DNA of 49,404 nucleotides. Origin: Bacillota bacterium (lineage in GTDB: Bacteria; Bacillota; SHA-98; Ch115; JABLXJ01). The notes under the pieces are model-generated. The model was not told the origin of the DNA. It ran no database searches and worked only from the letters and a program-made list of their open reading frames with translations. The translations under genes were made by a program, and so were the position numbers. Position 1 is the first letter of the stretch; the number at the start of each line of letters is the position of its first letter. Shown one piece after another: positions 42,285-49,404 of this stretch. Location of the stretch: the NCBI GenBank assembly GCA_013178125.1, contig JABLXJ010000018.1:1-49404 (forward strand), written 5' to 3'.

Positions 42285-42692
42285 ATGTGCGAAGCCTGTG
42301 AAGCCATAGGCGCTCATATAACTGAGCTCGAACGCAACATTGATAGACTACAGGATGAGATCATCCACGCCCGCAGGGCCTGTCATATCAGCAGGCTTTG
42401 TAACGTAGAAGAGGACCTAAAGACTATCGCCGGGTGGGCGGAGGAAGTCAAGGAAATGCGACCCCTCTCATTCGAGAATTTTCGCAGGGCTGAGATGCTT
42501 TTGCGCAAGGCGAGGTACCTGTTTCTAAAGTTCCGAGACATGAAGATCGATGCGCAGATCCTGGAGCTCCAGCATCGACTCCAAGCAAGCGCTTCCCAGG
42601 AGGCCTGGGACATATATCTTGAGATCGAAGCCCTGGCAAACGAGCGCTTGAGCTACCGGAGCGCTCCATGGGAAAATCGAGATATGCCTTAG
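42285..42692 (+). CDS. Coiled-coil protein, unknown
   Basis: A 135-residue all-helical protein (ITELERNIDRLQDEIIHARR; FRRAEMLLRKARYLFLKFRD; ILELQHRLQASASQEAWDIY). It begins MCEACEAIG with a CxxC and has two further cysteines near residues 33 and 39 (CHISRLC). No catalytic signature or membrane segment. AAGGGGGATG lies upstream. It is sandwiched between the MerR and amidase genes, so it may be cotranscribed. Not recognised as any family. Confidence 0.6.
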   Translation: MCEACEAIGAHITELERNIDRLQDEIIHARRACHISRLCNVEEDLKTIAGWAEEVKEMRPLSFENFRRAEMLLRKARYLFLKFRDMKIDAQILELQHRLQASASQEAWDIYLEIEALANERLSYRSAPWENRDMP

Positions 42693-42789
42693 AAAATACG
42701 AGGAAGTTAGCAGGAAATTGTTGAAGGAAGTCGAAAGCCAAAGGTAGCCAACCGCAACGGAGGAGCCTTCCAGTAGGGGGACTTCAACT

Positions 42790-44517
42790 ATGAAAACTCG
42801 GAGCGGAGCTACCCCGCCTTTTATAGCCTTTTTGGCTTTCGGACTTATACTATCGGTGTTTCCCTACCTGGCGGGTATCGTGCATGCCGGAGGCCTCGAT
42901 GCTACCCCTATGGGAGACAGCGAGGGCTCAAGTAGAGTGGATGGCCCGGTAAGGATAGTGGGCATCAAGTTCGCCCAGGTGGACGGGCGCGCCCAGGTTA
43001 TAATCGGCACGACGTCGCCGTGCAAATATAAGACCATGGTGTTGAAGCAGCCTGATCGTCTCGTAATTGACATAGATAACGCCGTGATTGGCATGGCCAG
43101 GCGAGATCCTGTAAACGTAGGTGATAGGTTGGTTCGTAGGATCAGGATGGCACAATTCAGCGCAAGTGTTGTTCGAATGGTCATTGACCTGTCAGTATCG
43201 GCGGCTTGCGTCATAAAGGCTAGAGAGGAAATGGAGGGAGGCTCGAACGGCCTTGTTGTGACCTTCAACCGGGAAATACAGGATATCAGCTTTCAAAACA
43301 CCGATGGTCGTTCAGGGATCATAATAACGGGCACCGGTGATCTTGTGCCAAGGGTGATGACGTTAAAGTCCCCCGACCGCATAGTCATTGATATACCAGA
43401 GGCCACCCTGTTACGTGAGGCATTTACTATTCCCGTTGATCACGCACTTGTGAAGCAGGTTCGAGTGAGCCAAAACACGAAGGACGTAGTCCGTATAGTC
43501 GCTGATACGAATGGAAGTCCCGCGTTTAACGTTGTGAAGCAGGAGGACAAGCCTGGAAGGATAGTCATTGACTTCGGGTATCTTGTAAAGGGCGTGGATA
43601 TAGCGACGCAGGGGTCGGGAACTCGTATAGCTGTGAAGGTTACGGGGAACCCTGCCAGGACCATCAGGTATTTGGATGACCTGAAGATGCTCGTGATAGA
43701 TATAGAGGATTCCCAGCTTGAAATGTGTGAAACTACAAGGGTGGTTGATGACGGAGTCATAGACCAGGTGGAGGTTACTCAGTTCCAGCCCGGGACTGTG
43801 AGGGTAGCAATCCGCTTGCCCTATTATCTGGGGCACTCAGAGGTAGATGTTGGAAATCCGGGGGAAATCGTCCTGGATATTGTCAGGTCGCCTCTCTTCA
43901 AGAAAGTAGTAGTAGTGGACCCTGGACATGGGGGATCAGATCCCGGGGCCATCGGCCCATCAGGTCTCCAGGAGAAATTCGTGACCCTTGATATCGCCCT
44001 TCGCCTCGCCAGGCTCCTGGAGCTTGCCGGGGCAAAGGTCTTGCTCACACGGACAGATGATAGGTTCGTATCGCTGCCCGACAGGGTGAAGCTTGCCAAC
44101 GAGAATAATGCCGACCTTTTTGTAAGTGTCCATGTCAATTCATTTACCGATCTCTATCCCTCGGGCGCGGAAACCTTTTATTTTGATAACGTCCCTGACA
44201 GCAGGAGACTGGCTGCTCTTATACAGGATGCACTGGTCCGCGAGAGCGAGATCAATAACAGGAAGGCCAAGAGCAGAGAGCTTTATGTGCTTCGCGAAGC
44301 GAGAGTCCCAGCGTGTCTCGTGGAAGTCGCCTTTATCTCGAATTTCGGGGAGGAAATGCTTCTCATGAGCCCTGGCTTCCGGCAAAAAGCAGCTCAGGGT
44401 ATATACGCGGGGATACTGAGCTTTTCTTCGGAAAAAACTATGCCGGTAGCTCAGGCAAATCCAGTGGCTCAAGTGAATGATGTTGATTTGAGAGGCAAAG
44501 GGAATATAATTGAGTAG
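42790..44517 (+). CDS. N-acetylmuramoyl-L-alanine amidase with AMIN repeats
   Basis: A 575-residue exported cell-wall hydrolase that cleaves the amide bond between muramic acid and the stem peptide. Signal peptide ends near YLAGIVHA/GGLDA. Three AMIN-like repeats (about residues 50-150, 160-255 and 260-365) precede an Amidase_3 domain (about 373-565). Zinc and catalytic motifs: His380 in DPGHGGSDPG, Glu in PSGLQEKFVTL, His in FVSVHVNSF and the catalytic Glu in PACLVEVAFIS. AMIN domains target peptidoglycan or septal sites, and AmiC-type proteins with several repeats are common in diderms. ATG near GTAGGGGG. First of the amidase-murI-rph-rdgB run. Confidence 0.95.
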   Translation: MKTRSGATPPFIAFLAFGLILSVFPYLAGIVHAGGLDATPMGDSEGSSRVDGPVRIVGIKFAQVDGRAQVIIGTTSPCKYKTMVLKQPDRLVIDIDNAVIGMARRDPVNVGDRLVRRIRMAQFSASVVRMVIDLSVSAACVIKAREEMEGGSNGLVVTFNREIQDISFQNTDGRSGIIITGTGDLVPRVMTLKSPDRIVIDIPEATLLREAFTIPVDHALVKQVRVSQNTKDVVRIVADTNGSPAFNVVKQEDKPGRIVIDFGYLVKGVDIATQGSGTRIAVKVTGNPARTIRYLDDLKMLVIDIEDSQLEMCETTRVVDDGVIDQVEVTQFQPGTVRVAIRLPYYLGHSEVDVGNPGEIVLDIVRSPLFKKVVVVDPGHGGSDPGAIGPSGLQEKFVTLDIALRLARLLELAGAKVLLTRTDDRFVSLPDRVKLANENNADLFVSVHVNSFTDLYPSGAETFYFDNVPDSRRLAALIQDALVRESEINNRKAKSRELYVLREARVPACLVEVAFISNFGEEMLLMSPGFRQKAAQGIYAGILSFSSEKTMPVAQANPVAQVNDVDLRGKGNIIE

Positions 44518-44560
44518 TGGAGTTTTTTCTCCCCAGTTTTAGCCCTTTGGGGGTGGATGG

Positions 44561-45379
44561 GTGGACGCGAGGCCGATTGGGATGTATGATTCGGGGGTTG
44601 GGGGCCTAACCGTTCTTCGGGAGATTCATAGAGCGCTTCCAGAGGAGCGGATAATATATTATGGTGATACAGCCAGGGTGCCATATGGTGGACGACCTGC
44701 GTCCGAGATCAGGAGGTTTGCCAGGGAGATAATCAGCTTTTTGAGAGACCAGGGTGCAAAGATGGTCGTGGTTGCATGTAACACCTCCTCTGCGCTGGCG
44801 CTGGCCGGGGTGCGGGAGCTCTTTGACATGCCGATTGTGGGGATGATCGAGCCCGGGGTTAGGGCTGGCGTGCGTGAGTCCCATGGAGGCAGAATAGGCA
44901 TAATTGCAACGGAAGGCACGGTTAAGAGCGGGGCATATGAGGCCGCAATCAGAAGGTTAAAGCCTGACGCTGAGGTGGTGAGCGAGGCGTGTCCCCTGTT
45001 GGTCCCGCTGGTGGAAGCGGGCCGGACGGATTCGCCGGAAACCGTAGCCGCTCTGGAGAGATATCTTGAGAGACCAAGGTCATTTGGGATTGATACACTG
45101 ATCCTGGGGTGTACCCACTATCCCTTTTTGACGCCGATGATCAGGGCGATTTTAGGACCTGATGTCTCCATAGTCGACCCGGCCCGCTACGTTGCGCTTG
45201 AGGTGAGAGAGATTCTAGTTAAGGAAGATATGATAAATCCGCGCAAGAACGGGGATGATAGATTTATCGTCAGCGGGGATCCTGGTGAATTCGCACGTCT
45301 TGGATCCGTGCTGCTTGGTCGCCGGATTCCCCGTGTTGAGCAAACCTCCGTGGCGGATAGCGTGATCGCAGAAGACTAA
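44561..45379 (+). CDS. murI: Glutamate racemase
   Basis: A 272-residue enzyme making D-glutamate for peptidoglycan. The two catalytic cysteines are Cys73 in VACNTSSA and Cys184 in LGCTHYPFL. Other motifs are PIGMYDSGVGGLTVLREI, IIYYGDTARVPYGGR and GMIEPGVRA. GTG start with GGGGGTGGATGG upstream, 43 bases after the amidase stop, consistent with a shared cell-wall operon. Confidence 0.96.
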   Translation: MDARPIGMYDSGVGGLTVLREIHRALPEERIIYYGDTARVPYGGRPASEIRRFAREIISFLRDQGAKMVVVACNTSSALALAGVRELFDMPIVGMIEPGVRAGVRESHGGRIGIIATEGTVKSGAYEAAIRRLKPDAEVVSEACPLLVPLVEAGRTDSPETVAALERYLERPRSFGIDTLILGCTHYPFLTPMIRAILGPDVSIVDPARYVALEVREILVKEDMINPRKNGDDRFIVSGDPGEFARLGSVLLGRRIPRVEQTSVADSVIAED

Positions 45380-45464
45380 GCCCCGGGGTGGACCCGCCCG
45401 GGAGGTTTAGAGCAGGCGCCTTCCCTGGTTTCTAGATGGGCGTTTGAAAGAGGGTGCCGGGTTG

Positions 45465-46268
45465 TTGTCGCGAGTTGATGGAAGAAAGTCTGACGAGATG
45501 AGAAAGGTCAGGATCACGAGGAATTACATTAAACATGCCGAAGGCTCCGTGCTCATAGAGGTAGGCGACACGAAGGTAGTATGCACAGCGAGTGTTGAGG
45601 ACAAAGTCCCGCCATTTCTCAAGGGGACAGGCAGGGGCTGGGTAACAGCTGAATATGGGATGTTGCCAAGGTCCACACATGAGCGGAGCCCGAGGGAGGC
45701 TTCCAAGGGGAAGATAGGTGGAAGGACATATGAGATCCAGAGGTTGATAGGAAGAGCCCTGAGGGCGGTGGTTGATCTCACGGCTCTGGGAGAGCGCACC
45801 ATATGGCTGGATTGCGATGTGATCCAGGCGGACGGGGGTACGCGGACAGCATCCATTACCGGATCATTTGTCGCCCTGGTGGATGCCCTAAGCTTTATTA
45901 TGACCCATGGGAGAGGGCGTTCCGGTAATCAGGGTAATGCTTTTGCGGTTGGAGGCGCGACAGGAGGGATCAGAAGGCCGCGACTGCCACTAAAGGACTT
46001 TGTGGCGGCTACCAGCGTCGGGATTCTCGACGGCCAGGAGGTCTTGGATCTTTGTTTTGAGGAGGATTCCAGGGCGGATGTCGATATGAATATCGTTTTA
46101 ACCGGGCGTGGGCGCCTGGTTGAGATACAGGGAACTGCGGAAGGAGAGCCCTTTACCAGGGCGGATCTGGACAGGCTGATCCGGCTTGGCAGGAAGGGCG
46201 TGGCGGAGTTGATCGAGATCCAGCGGGCTTCACTGGGAGAGCTGGCAAACAGGATCGGGAGTAGGTAG
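45465..46268 (+). CDS. rph: Ribonuclease PH
   Basis: A 268-residue phosphorolytic exoribonuclease that trims tRNA 3' ends. Typical sequence: [75 protein letters not shown] and [23 protein letters not shown] 45465 is chosen because GAGGGTG lies about eight bases upstream; usual family length is about 240-260. The two tRNA genes 1.1 kb downstream encode their own CCA, so they do not need CCA addition. Confidence 0.94.
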   Translation: MSRVDGRKSDEMRKVRITRNYIKHAEGSVLIEVGDTKVVCTASVEDKVPPFLKGTGRGWVTAEYGMLPRSTHERSPREASKGKIGGRTYEIQRLIGRALRAVVDLTALGERTIWLDCDVIQADGGTRTASITGSFVALVDALSFIMTHGRGRSGNQGNAFAVGGATGGIRRPRLPLKDFVAATSVGILDGQEVLDLCFEEDSRADVDMNIVLTGRGRLVEIQGTAEGEPFTRADLDRLIRLGRKGVAELIEIQRASLGELANRIGSR

Positions 46269-46372
46269 CGGGAGGCTGAGGACAGGAGGAGGGGATGGCG
46301 TCGTTCCCTATGGGGAGGAGAGGTAGAGATTAGGGATGGGGTTATTCCAGGGGGCTGGCGCCGTGTGATTCT

Positions 46373-47020
46373 ATGAGTGATGCTATGGCGCGTTGTAGGA
46401 AACAGGTTGTGCTTGCGACGAGAAACCGGGGCAAGATAGTCGAGATCAAGGCGATCTTCTTTGACGATGATATAGATTTTCTGTCATATGATGATTTCAA
46501 GGACCTGCCGGAAATTGTAGAGGATGGGCGGACCTTCGAGGAGAATGCAGTCAAGAAGGCGACAGAGGTTGCGCGGTTGACGGGCAGGGTGGCGCTCGCT
46601 GATGATTCGGGTCTCGAGGTGGATGCCCTTGGGGGCGTTCCCGGGGTGCTTTCGGCTCGATTCGCCGGCGACGGTTCGAGCGATGAAGCCAATAATCTCA
46701 AGCTTTTGGACGTTATGAAGGGAATTCCAGATGGCAGGCGGGGAGCGCGGTTTAGGTGTGTGATAGCCGTGGCAACGCCGGAGGGCGATGTAGAAACCAC
46801 GCAGGGAGTCTGCGAAGGCTATATCGCACATGAGATGAGAGGCGCCGCGGGCTTCGGATATGACCCTTTATTCGTTGTACCTGATTATGACAAAACCCTT
46901 GCCGAGCTTGGTCCGGCGATAAAAAATAGGATTAGTCACCGGGCGAAAGCCCTTGAAGCGGTGAGGGATATCCTGAGAGAGATTCTAGCCGCGAGGGGGC
47001 CGGACTCCGAGTCATGTTAG
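46373..47020 (+). CDS. rdgB: XTP/dITP diphosphatase (RdgB/HAM1)
   Basis: A 215-residue nucleotide-pool cleaner that hydrolyses dITP and XTP. Family motifs: VVLATRNRGKIVEIKAIF, TFEENAVKKATEVARLTG, ALADDSGLEVDALGGVPGVL, SARFAG, FGYDPLFVVPDY and the SHRAKAL tail. Start ATG 46373 has no strong ribosome binding site; ATG 46385 is an alternative. The stop codon TAG is also the first three bases of a dispersed repeat (copy D), so the last few codons (PDSESC) probably stem from that insertion. Confidence 0.94.
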   Translation: MSDAMARCRKQVVLATRNRGKIVEIKAIFFDDDIDFLSYDDFKDLPEIVEDGRTFEENAVKKATEVARLTGRVALADDSGLEVDALGGVPGVLSARFAGDGSSDEANNLKLLDVMKGIPDGRRGARFRCVIAVATPEGDVETTQGVCEGYIAHEMRGAAGFGYDPLFVVPDYDKTLAELGPAIKNRISHRAKALEAVRDILREILAARGPDSESC

Positions 47021-47095
47021 ACCCCCATGCCGCGGTGCGACGCCGCAAAGAGTGAAAATTTCCTGGAGGTAATCTGCTGGTCATTTTCGGGATAG
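47018..47095 (+). repeat. Dispersed intergenic repeat, copy D
   Basis: TAGACCCCCATGCCGCGG...ACGCCGCAAAGAGTGAAAA, TCCTGGAGGTAATCTG and GGTCATTTTCGGGATAG. Closely related to copy A and to copy C in reverse. It supplies the rdgB stop codon. Confidence 0.75.
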
Positions 47096-47236
47096 CGATT
47101 GCGATTCGTGGGTAAAAACGGGATTTTAGGGCGATAAACATGTAGCTTTCGAGCGATAGGCGTATGAGAGAACGCATTTTCGCCATGTTCCGCTCAATTG
47201 CATGATGAGCCGGACTTGGGAACATCGGAAGGTCGT

Positions 47237-47265
47237 TTGACTATCGGTGTCTTTTTTGCTACAAT
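47237..47265 (+). promoter_or_regulatory. Consensus promoter of the tRNA pair
   Basis: TTGACT (47237-47242), 17 bases, TACAAT (47260-47265), with the first tRNA starting 17 bases after the -10 box. Confidence 0.85.
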
Positions 47266-47281
47266 AAATCTCGCTAGTTTG

Positions 47282-47360
<79 letters not shown>

Positions 47361-47390
47361 GGTTACAATTTAGGGTTTTCATTGTAAAGC

Positions 47391-47466
47391 GCGCCTGTAG
47401 CTCAGGGGATAGAGCAGCTGACTTCTAATCAGCTGGCCGCAGGTTCGATTCCTGCCAGGCGCGCCA
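47391..47466 (+). tRNA. tRNA-Arg (UCU)
   Basis: Acceptor stem GCGCCTG/CAGGCGC, anticodon stem GCTGA/TCAGC around loop CTTCTAA with anticodon TCT, T-arm CAGG-TTCGATT-CCTG, encoded CCA. It follows tRNA-Pro after 30 bases and shares its promoter. Confidence 0.97.
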
Positions 47467-48280
47467 AGTATTTCTAGGGGTTGCGGGATTCATGAAATAC
47501 AGCAAAAGGTGATTTTACAGCAACGTTACAGCAACCCGCTTGCTCCTAAGTTGCGTTCCCGTTCCATTCCTGGTTATCATTGAATACTGAATATTGTCAT
47601 CTAGCAGGCAAAAGAGGCTCCCGAATTACCAGGGGATCTCTTCCTTTTCCACCCTTTGCTATCCCTTTGGGCGGCAATTGGGCGGCAGAAAAGGCGGGCT
47701 GAGAGTCTGGTGGGTGTTAAGTTATGCCAAATTGCATGCTGCTTTTCTCGTGCTATCAGCCAGTATGTTCTGTATTATATCATCTATCTGGTTGGGCAAA
47801 AAGTGTTTCTTAATAAGACCGGTATCGTGACTGTGGCCCAGGCCGTCAGGTTCGGTGGCGGCCCAAAGTAGCGTAGGACCGGCACTCGATCAAACGCCCG
47901 CACAGTTGCTGGTGTGCTGCCTTAGACTTCTTTAATTGCTGGGGGCTAGAGATCTCGTGGTACACTTCAGTTCTCTTGGCCTCCAGGTCTGGACCCCCTC
48001 AATAGATCCCTTCCTTTTTACGTTTTTCAGGCTCAAGATGAATAACGCGATGCTAAATCCAATAAGTGTCGCAAAACTCAGTAGCGGCACTATATGACCG
48101 TCACCGTTTATCGAGGATTTCAATATGTCTATGTCTATGGTGCGATTAGAAGACCATTTACACGAAATAATCTACGCTCCCCCTGGACATATTTTGAGAG
48201 GGTGATGTGTTAATTACACCAGGGAGGCCCCAGACATAACCTTCTCATAAAGGCCAATACCGCCAGTTTGATACGTTTTC
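47467..48280. other. 814-base spacer without a confident gene
   Basis: No frame here has both a ribosome binding site and a family signature. A minus frame of 63 codons at 47932-48123 contains one hydrophobic segment (VPLLSFATLIGFSIALFILS) but starts at a TTG with no ribosome binding site. GGGTTGC and GCAACCC lie either side of a CAGCAA-rich stretch just after the tRNAs (47476-47540). I looked for an integrase remnant or att duplication of the tRNA 3' end and see none. Confidence 0.45.
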
Positions 48281-48994
48281 TCAAGGCATCTTCCCTTCTG
48301 ACTTTCTTATGACTATTTCTACCCTGCGGTTTAACTGTCTCCAGTATTCGCCTTTGTTCGGGTATGCCGGTTTGAACTCCCCACACCCTACAACTTCAAA
48401 CCGTTCCGGCTTCAATCCGCAGCTATTCACGAGGTATCTTACTACGGCACCGGCACGGGCCGCAGAGAGTTCCCAATTGGAAGGGTAAAGAGCAGTATCT
48501 ATAGGTATATCATCCGTATGGCCTTCCACCCGTATTTCTACACTTGGCACCTCACACAAAACCTTGCCGATTTTCTTAATTACAGGAAAGGCTTCCGGCC
48601 TTAATTTGCTCCTACCAAGATCAAAGAGTATCCTCTCCCCAAGCCTAATAACTACGCCCCTCCGCCCTTCCATCGAAACGCTTACCTGGCCCTTTAGGCC
48701 CTCCTCCCTTTCTACTAGGCCGCGGATACGGTTAAAGATCTCCTCCTCGGATATTCCTGGAGGGGCTTTTGACCCGTCAAACGATACTACTGTCTCGATT
48801 GATAAGGCTTTCCTGAATGATGCTACAATCTGTTGAAACTTCTTTATATCCACCCTTGAATAGCTATAAAGGAGCACAAAGAATGTCAGTAGGAGAGTCA
48901 TCATATCCGAGTAAGTCAGTATCCATTCGCCTTGCCCCTGACTTTTGTTCTTTTTTTCTCCAATAAAATCTGGTAACAGATTTGATCCCCCCAT
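48281..48994 (-). CDS. motB: Flagellar stator protein MotB
   Basis: A 237-residue single-pass protein. The cytoplasmic start is followed by one helix with the proton-binding aspartate Asp30 (WILTYSDMMTLLLTFFVLLY), then a plug/linker region and an OmpA-like peptidoglycan-binding domain (about residues 120-235) with ILFDLGRSKLRPEA, EIRVEGHTDDIPI, NWELSAARAGAVVRYLV and LNRRVEIVI. The aspartate and absence of stator sodium motifs suggest proton drive, though this is not certain. Three bases separate it from the motA stop. Confidence 0.95.
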   Translation of the reverse strand: MGGSNLLPDFIGEKKNKSQGQGEWILTYSDMMTLLLTFFVLLYSYSRVDIKKFQQIVASFRKALSIETVVSFDGSKAPPGISEEEIFNRIRGLVEREEGLKGQVSVSMEGRRGVVIRLGERILFDLGRSKLRPEAFPVIKKIGKVLCEVPSVEIRVEGHTDDIPIDTALYPSNWELSAARAGAVVRYLVNSCGLKPERFEVVGCGEFKPAYPNKGEYWRQLNRRVEIVIRKSEGKMP

Positions 48995-48997
48995 TTG

Positions 48998-49404
48998 TCA
49001 AGCAGTAATCGATTCATCTGAAATATTTTCAACCTGATATGCGCCTGCTTCCTGGACTTCCCTTTGGGTAGGGGGCTCCTCACGTTTCTTCGGTGCCAGG
49101 AAACGATACAATTTCTCTCTAATTAACCGGGGAGGATCCCCGTTCTGCATAGCCAGGAGTCCCTCCACCATTAAGAGCTTTACGAAAACCTCCTCCTCAC
49201 TCCTCATTTCTAATTTCCCGGCAAGGGGGGTACAGACGAGATTGGCCCAGAGTGCCCCATATAAGCTGGTGAGCAAGGCAACAGCCATTCCCGGGCCGAT
49301 TTTATCCGGGCTATCCAGGTTTCTTAACATCTGAACCAGCCCAATCAGCGTCCCGATCATGCCAAATGCCGGCGCTAGAGAAGCCATGGTTGCCAGGATC
49401 CTCT
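48998..49404 (-). CDS. motA: Flagellar stator protein MotA, 3' part
   Basis: The C-terminal part of MotA, cut by the right window edge. Visible: the third helix region APAFGMIGTLIGLVQMLRNL, PGMAVALLTSLYGALWANLV (fourth helix), then the cytoplasmic tail with LEMRSEEEVFVKLLMVEGLL. The frame remains open to the window end at 49404. In the family this part holds the Pro residues that work with MotB Asp30. The final 30 residues (KKREEPPTQREVQEAGAYQV) are a poorly conserved extension. Confidence 0.93.
   Translation of the reverse strand, partial: RILATMASLAPAFGMIGTLIGLVQMLRNLDSPDKIGPGMAVALLTSLYGALWANLVCTPLAGKLEMRSEEEVFVKLLMVEGLLAMQNGDPPRLIREKLYRFLAPKKREEPPTQREVQEAGAYQVENISDESITA

Noticed and set aside
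47594-47871. Two overlapping plus frames of 71-78 codons after the tRNAs
   Set aside because: Neither has a ribosome binding site; composition is unlike the neighbouring genes.
47467-48280. Integration site or phage remnant after the tRNA pair
   Set aside because: No duplication of the tRNA-Arg 3' end and no integrase-like frame can be found.

Overview
The window looks like a chromosomal segment of a moderately GC-rich anaerobic or thermophilic bacterium, most plausibly a deep-branching Bacillota (Clostridia or Limnochordia type). This rests on gene content and order (ACT + UPF0210 pair, amidase-murI-rph-rdgB run, FmdB, CsoR family, frequent GTG/TTG starts with strong Shine-Dalgarno sites), not on a marker gene, so it is tentative. 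All four solute-binding proteins carry a signal-peptidase-I type leader with no lipobox cysteine. That, with an AMIN-domain amidase, hints at a cell with an outer membrane.

Layout. 0.36-2.4 kb: an ACT regulator and a UPF0210 (PFL) protein, plus a small convergent membrane protein. 2.7-9.4 kb: a complete peptide/nickel-type ABC importer (ATPase, ATPase, binding protein, two permeases); the first ATPase gene is split by a one-base insertion. 9.4-10.4 kb: a MITE-like repeat, a previously unlisted 47-codon membrane peptide and a single-pass membrane protein. 10.7-19.0 kb, minus strand: a sugar-utilisation cluster (binding protein, two permeases, a URO-D superfamily protein, a LacI regulator, a GH2 beta-mannosidase-like enzyme). 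19.4-21.1 kb: a second repeat copy, a small cysteine-rich protein and a decayed MNT/HEPN pair. 21.2-25.6 kb: a short-chain dehydrogenase and a ribose-type ABC importer, followed by a third repeat copy and a strong terminator. 26.0-28.5 kb: a CsoR/CstR-family repressor with its promoter and probable operator, a thioredoxin with two candidate starts (membrane-anchored and soluble), FmdB and DedA proteins. 28.6-33.5 kb, minus: livKHMGF branched-chain amino acid importer. 34.1-37.2 kb: malic enzyme and two-subunit class I fumarase, a C4-dicarboxylate module. 37.5-41.4 kb: a divergent PlsY, maltokinase and a GlgM/GlgA-type glycosyltransferase, i.e. alpha-glucan metabolism. 41.7-47.0 kb: a MerR regulator, a coiled-coil protein, N-acetylmuramoyl-alanine amidase, glutamate racemase, RNase PH and the dITP/XTP pyrophosphatase. 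47.2-47.5 kb: tRNA-Pro(UGG) and tRNA-Arg(UCU) behind a consensus promoter. The right edge holds motB and the 3' part of motA on the minus strand.

Common themes. The segment is transport-heavy: four ABC importers for peptides, two sugar classes and branched-chain amino acids feed central C4 metabolism and alpha-glucan storage. Each binding-protein/permease junction contains an inverted repeat, consistent with separate dosage of binding protein and membrane parts. At least two dispersed non-coding repeat families occupy the intergenic spaces, and several spacers consist of degenerate short tandem repeats. No CRISPR array, prophage or intact transposase gene is visible. I see no convincing novel multi-gene defence or biosynthetic system; the strongest unexplained signals are the repeat families, the two-start thioredoxin beside an atypical CsoR, and the URO-D protein embedded in a glycosidase/transport cluster.
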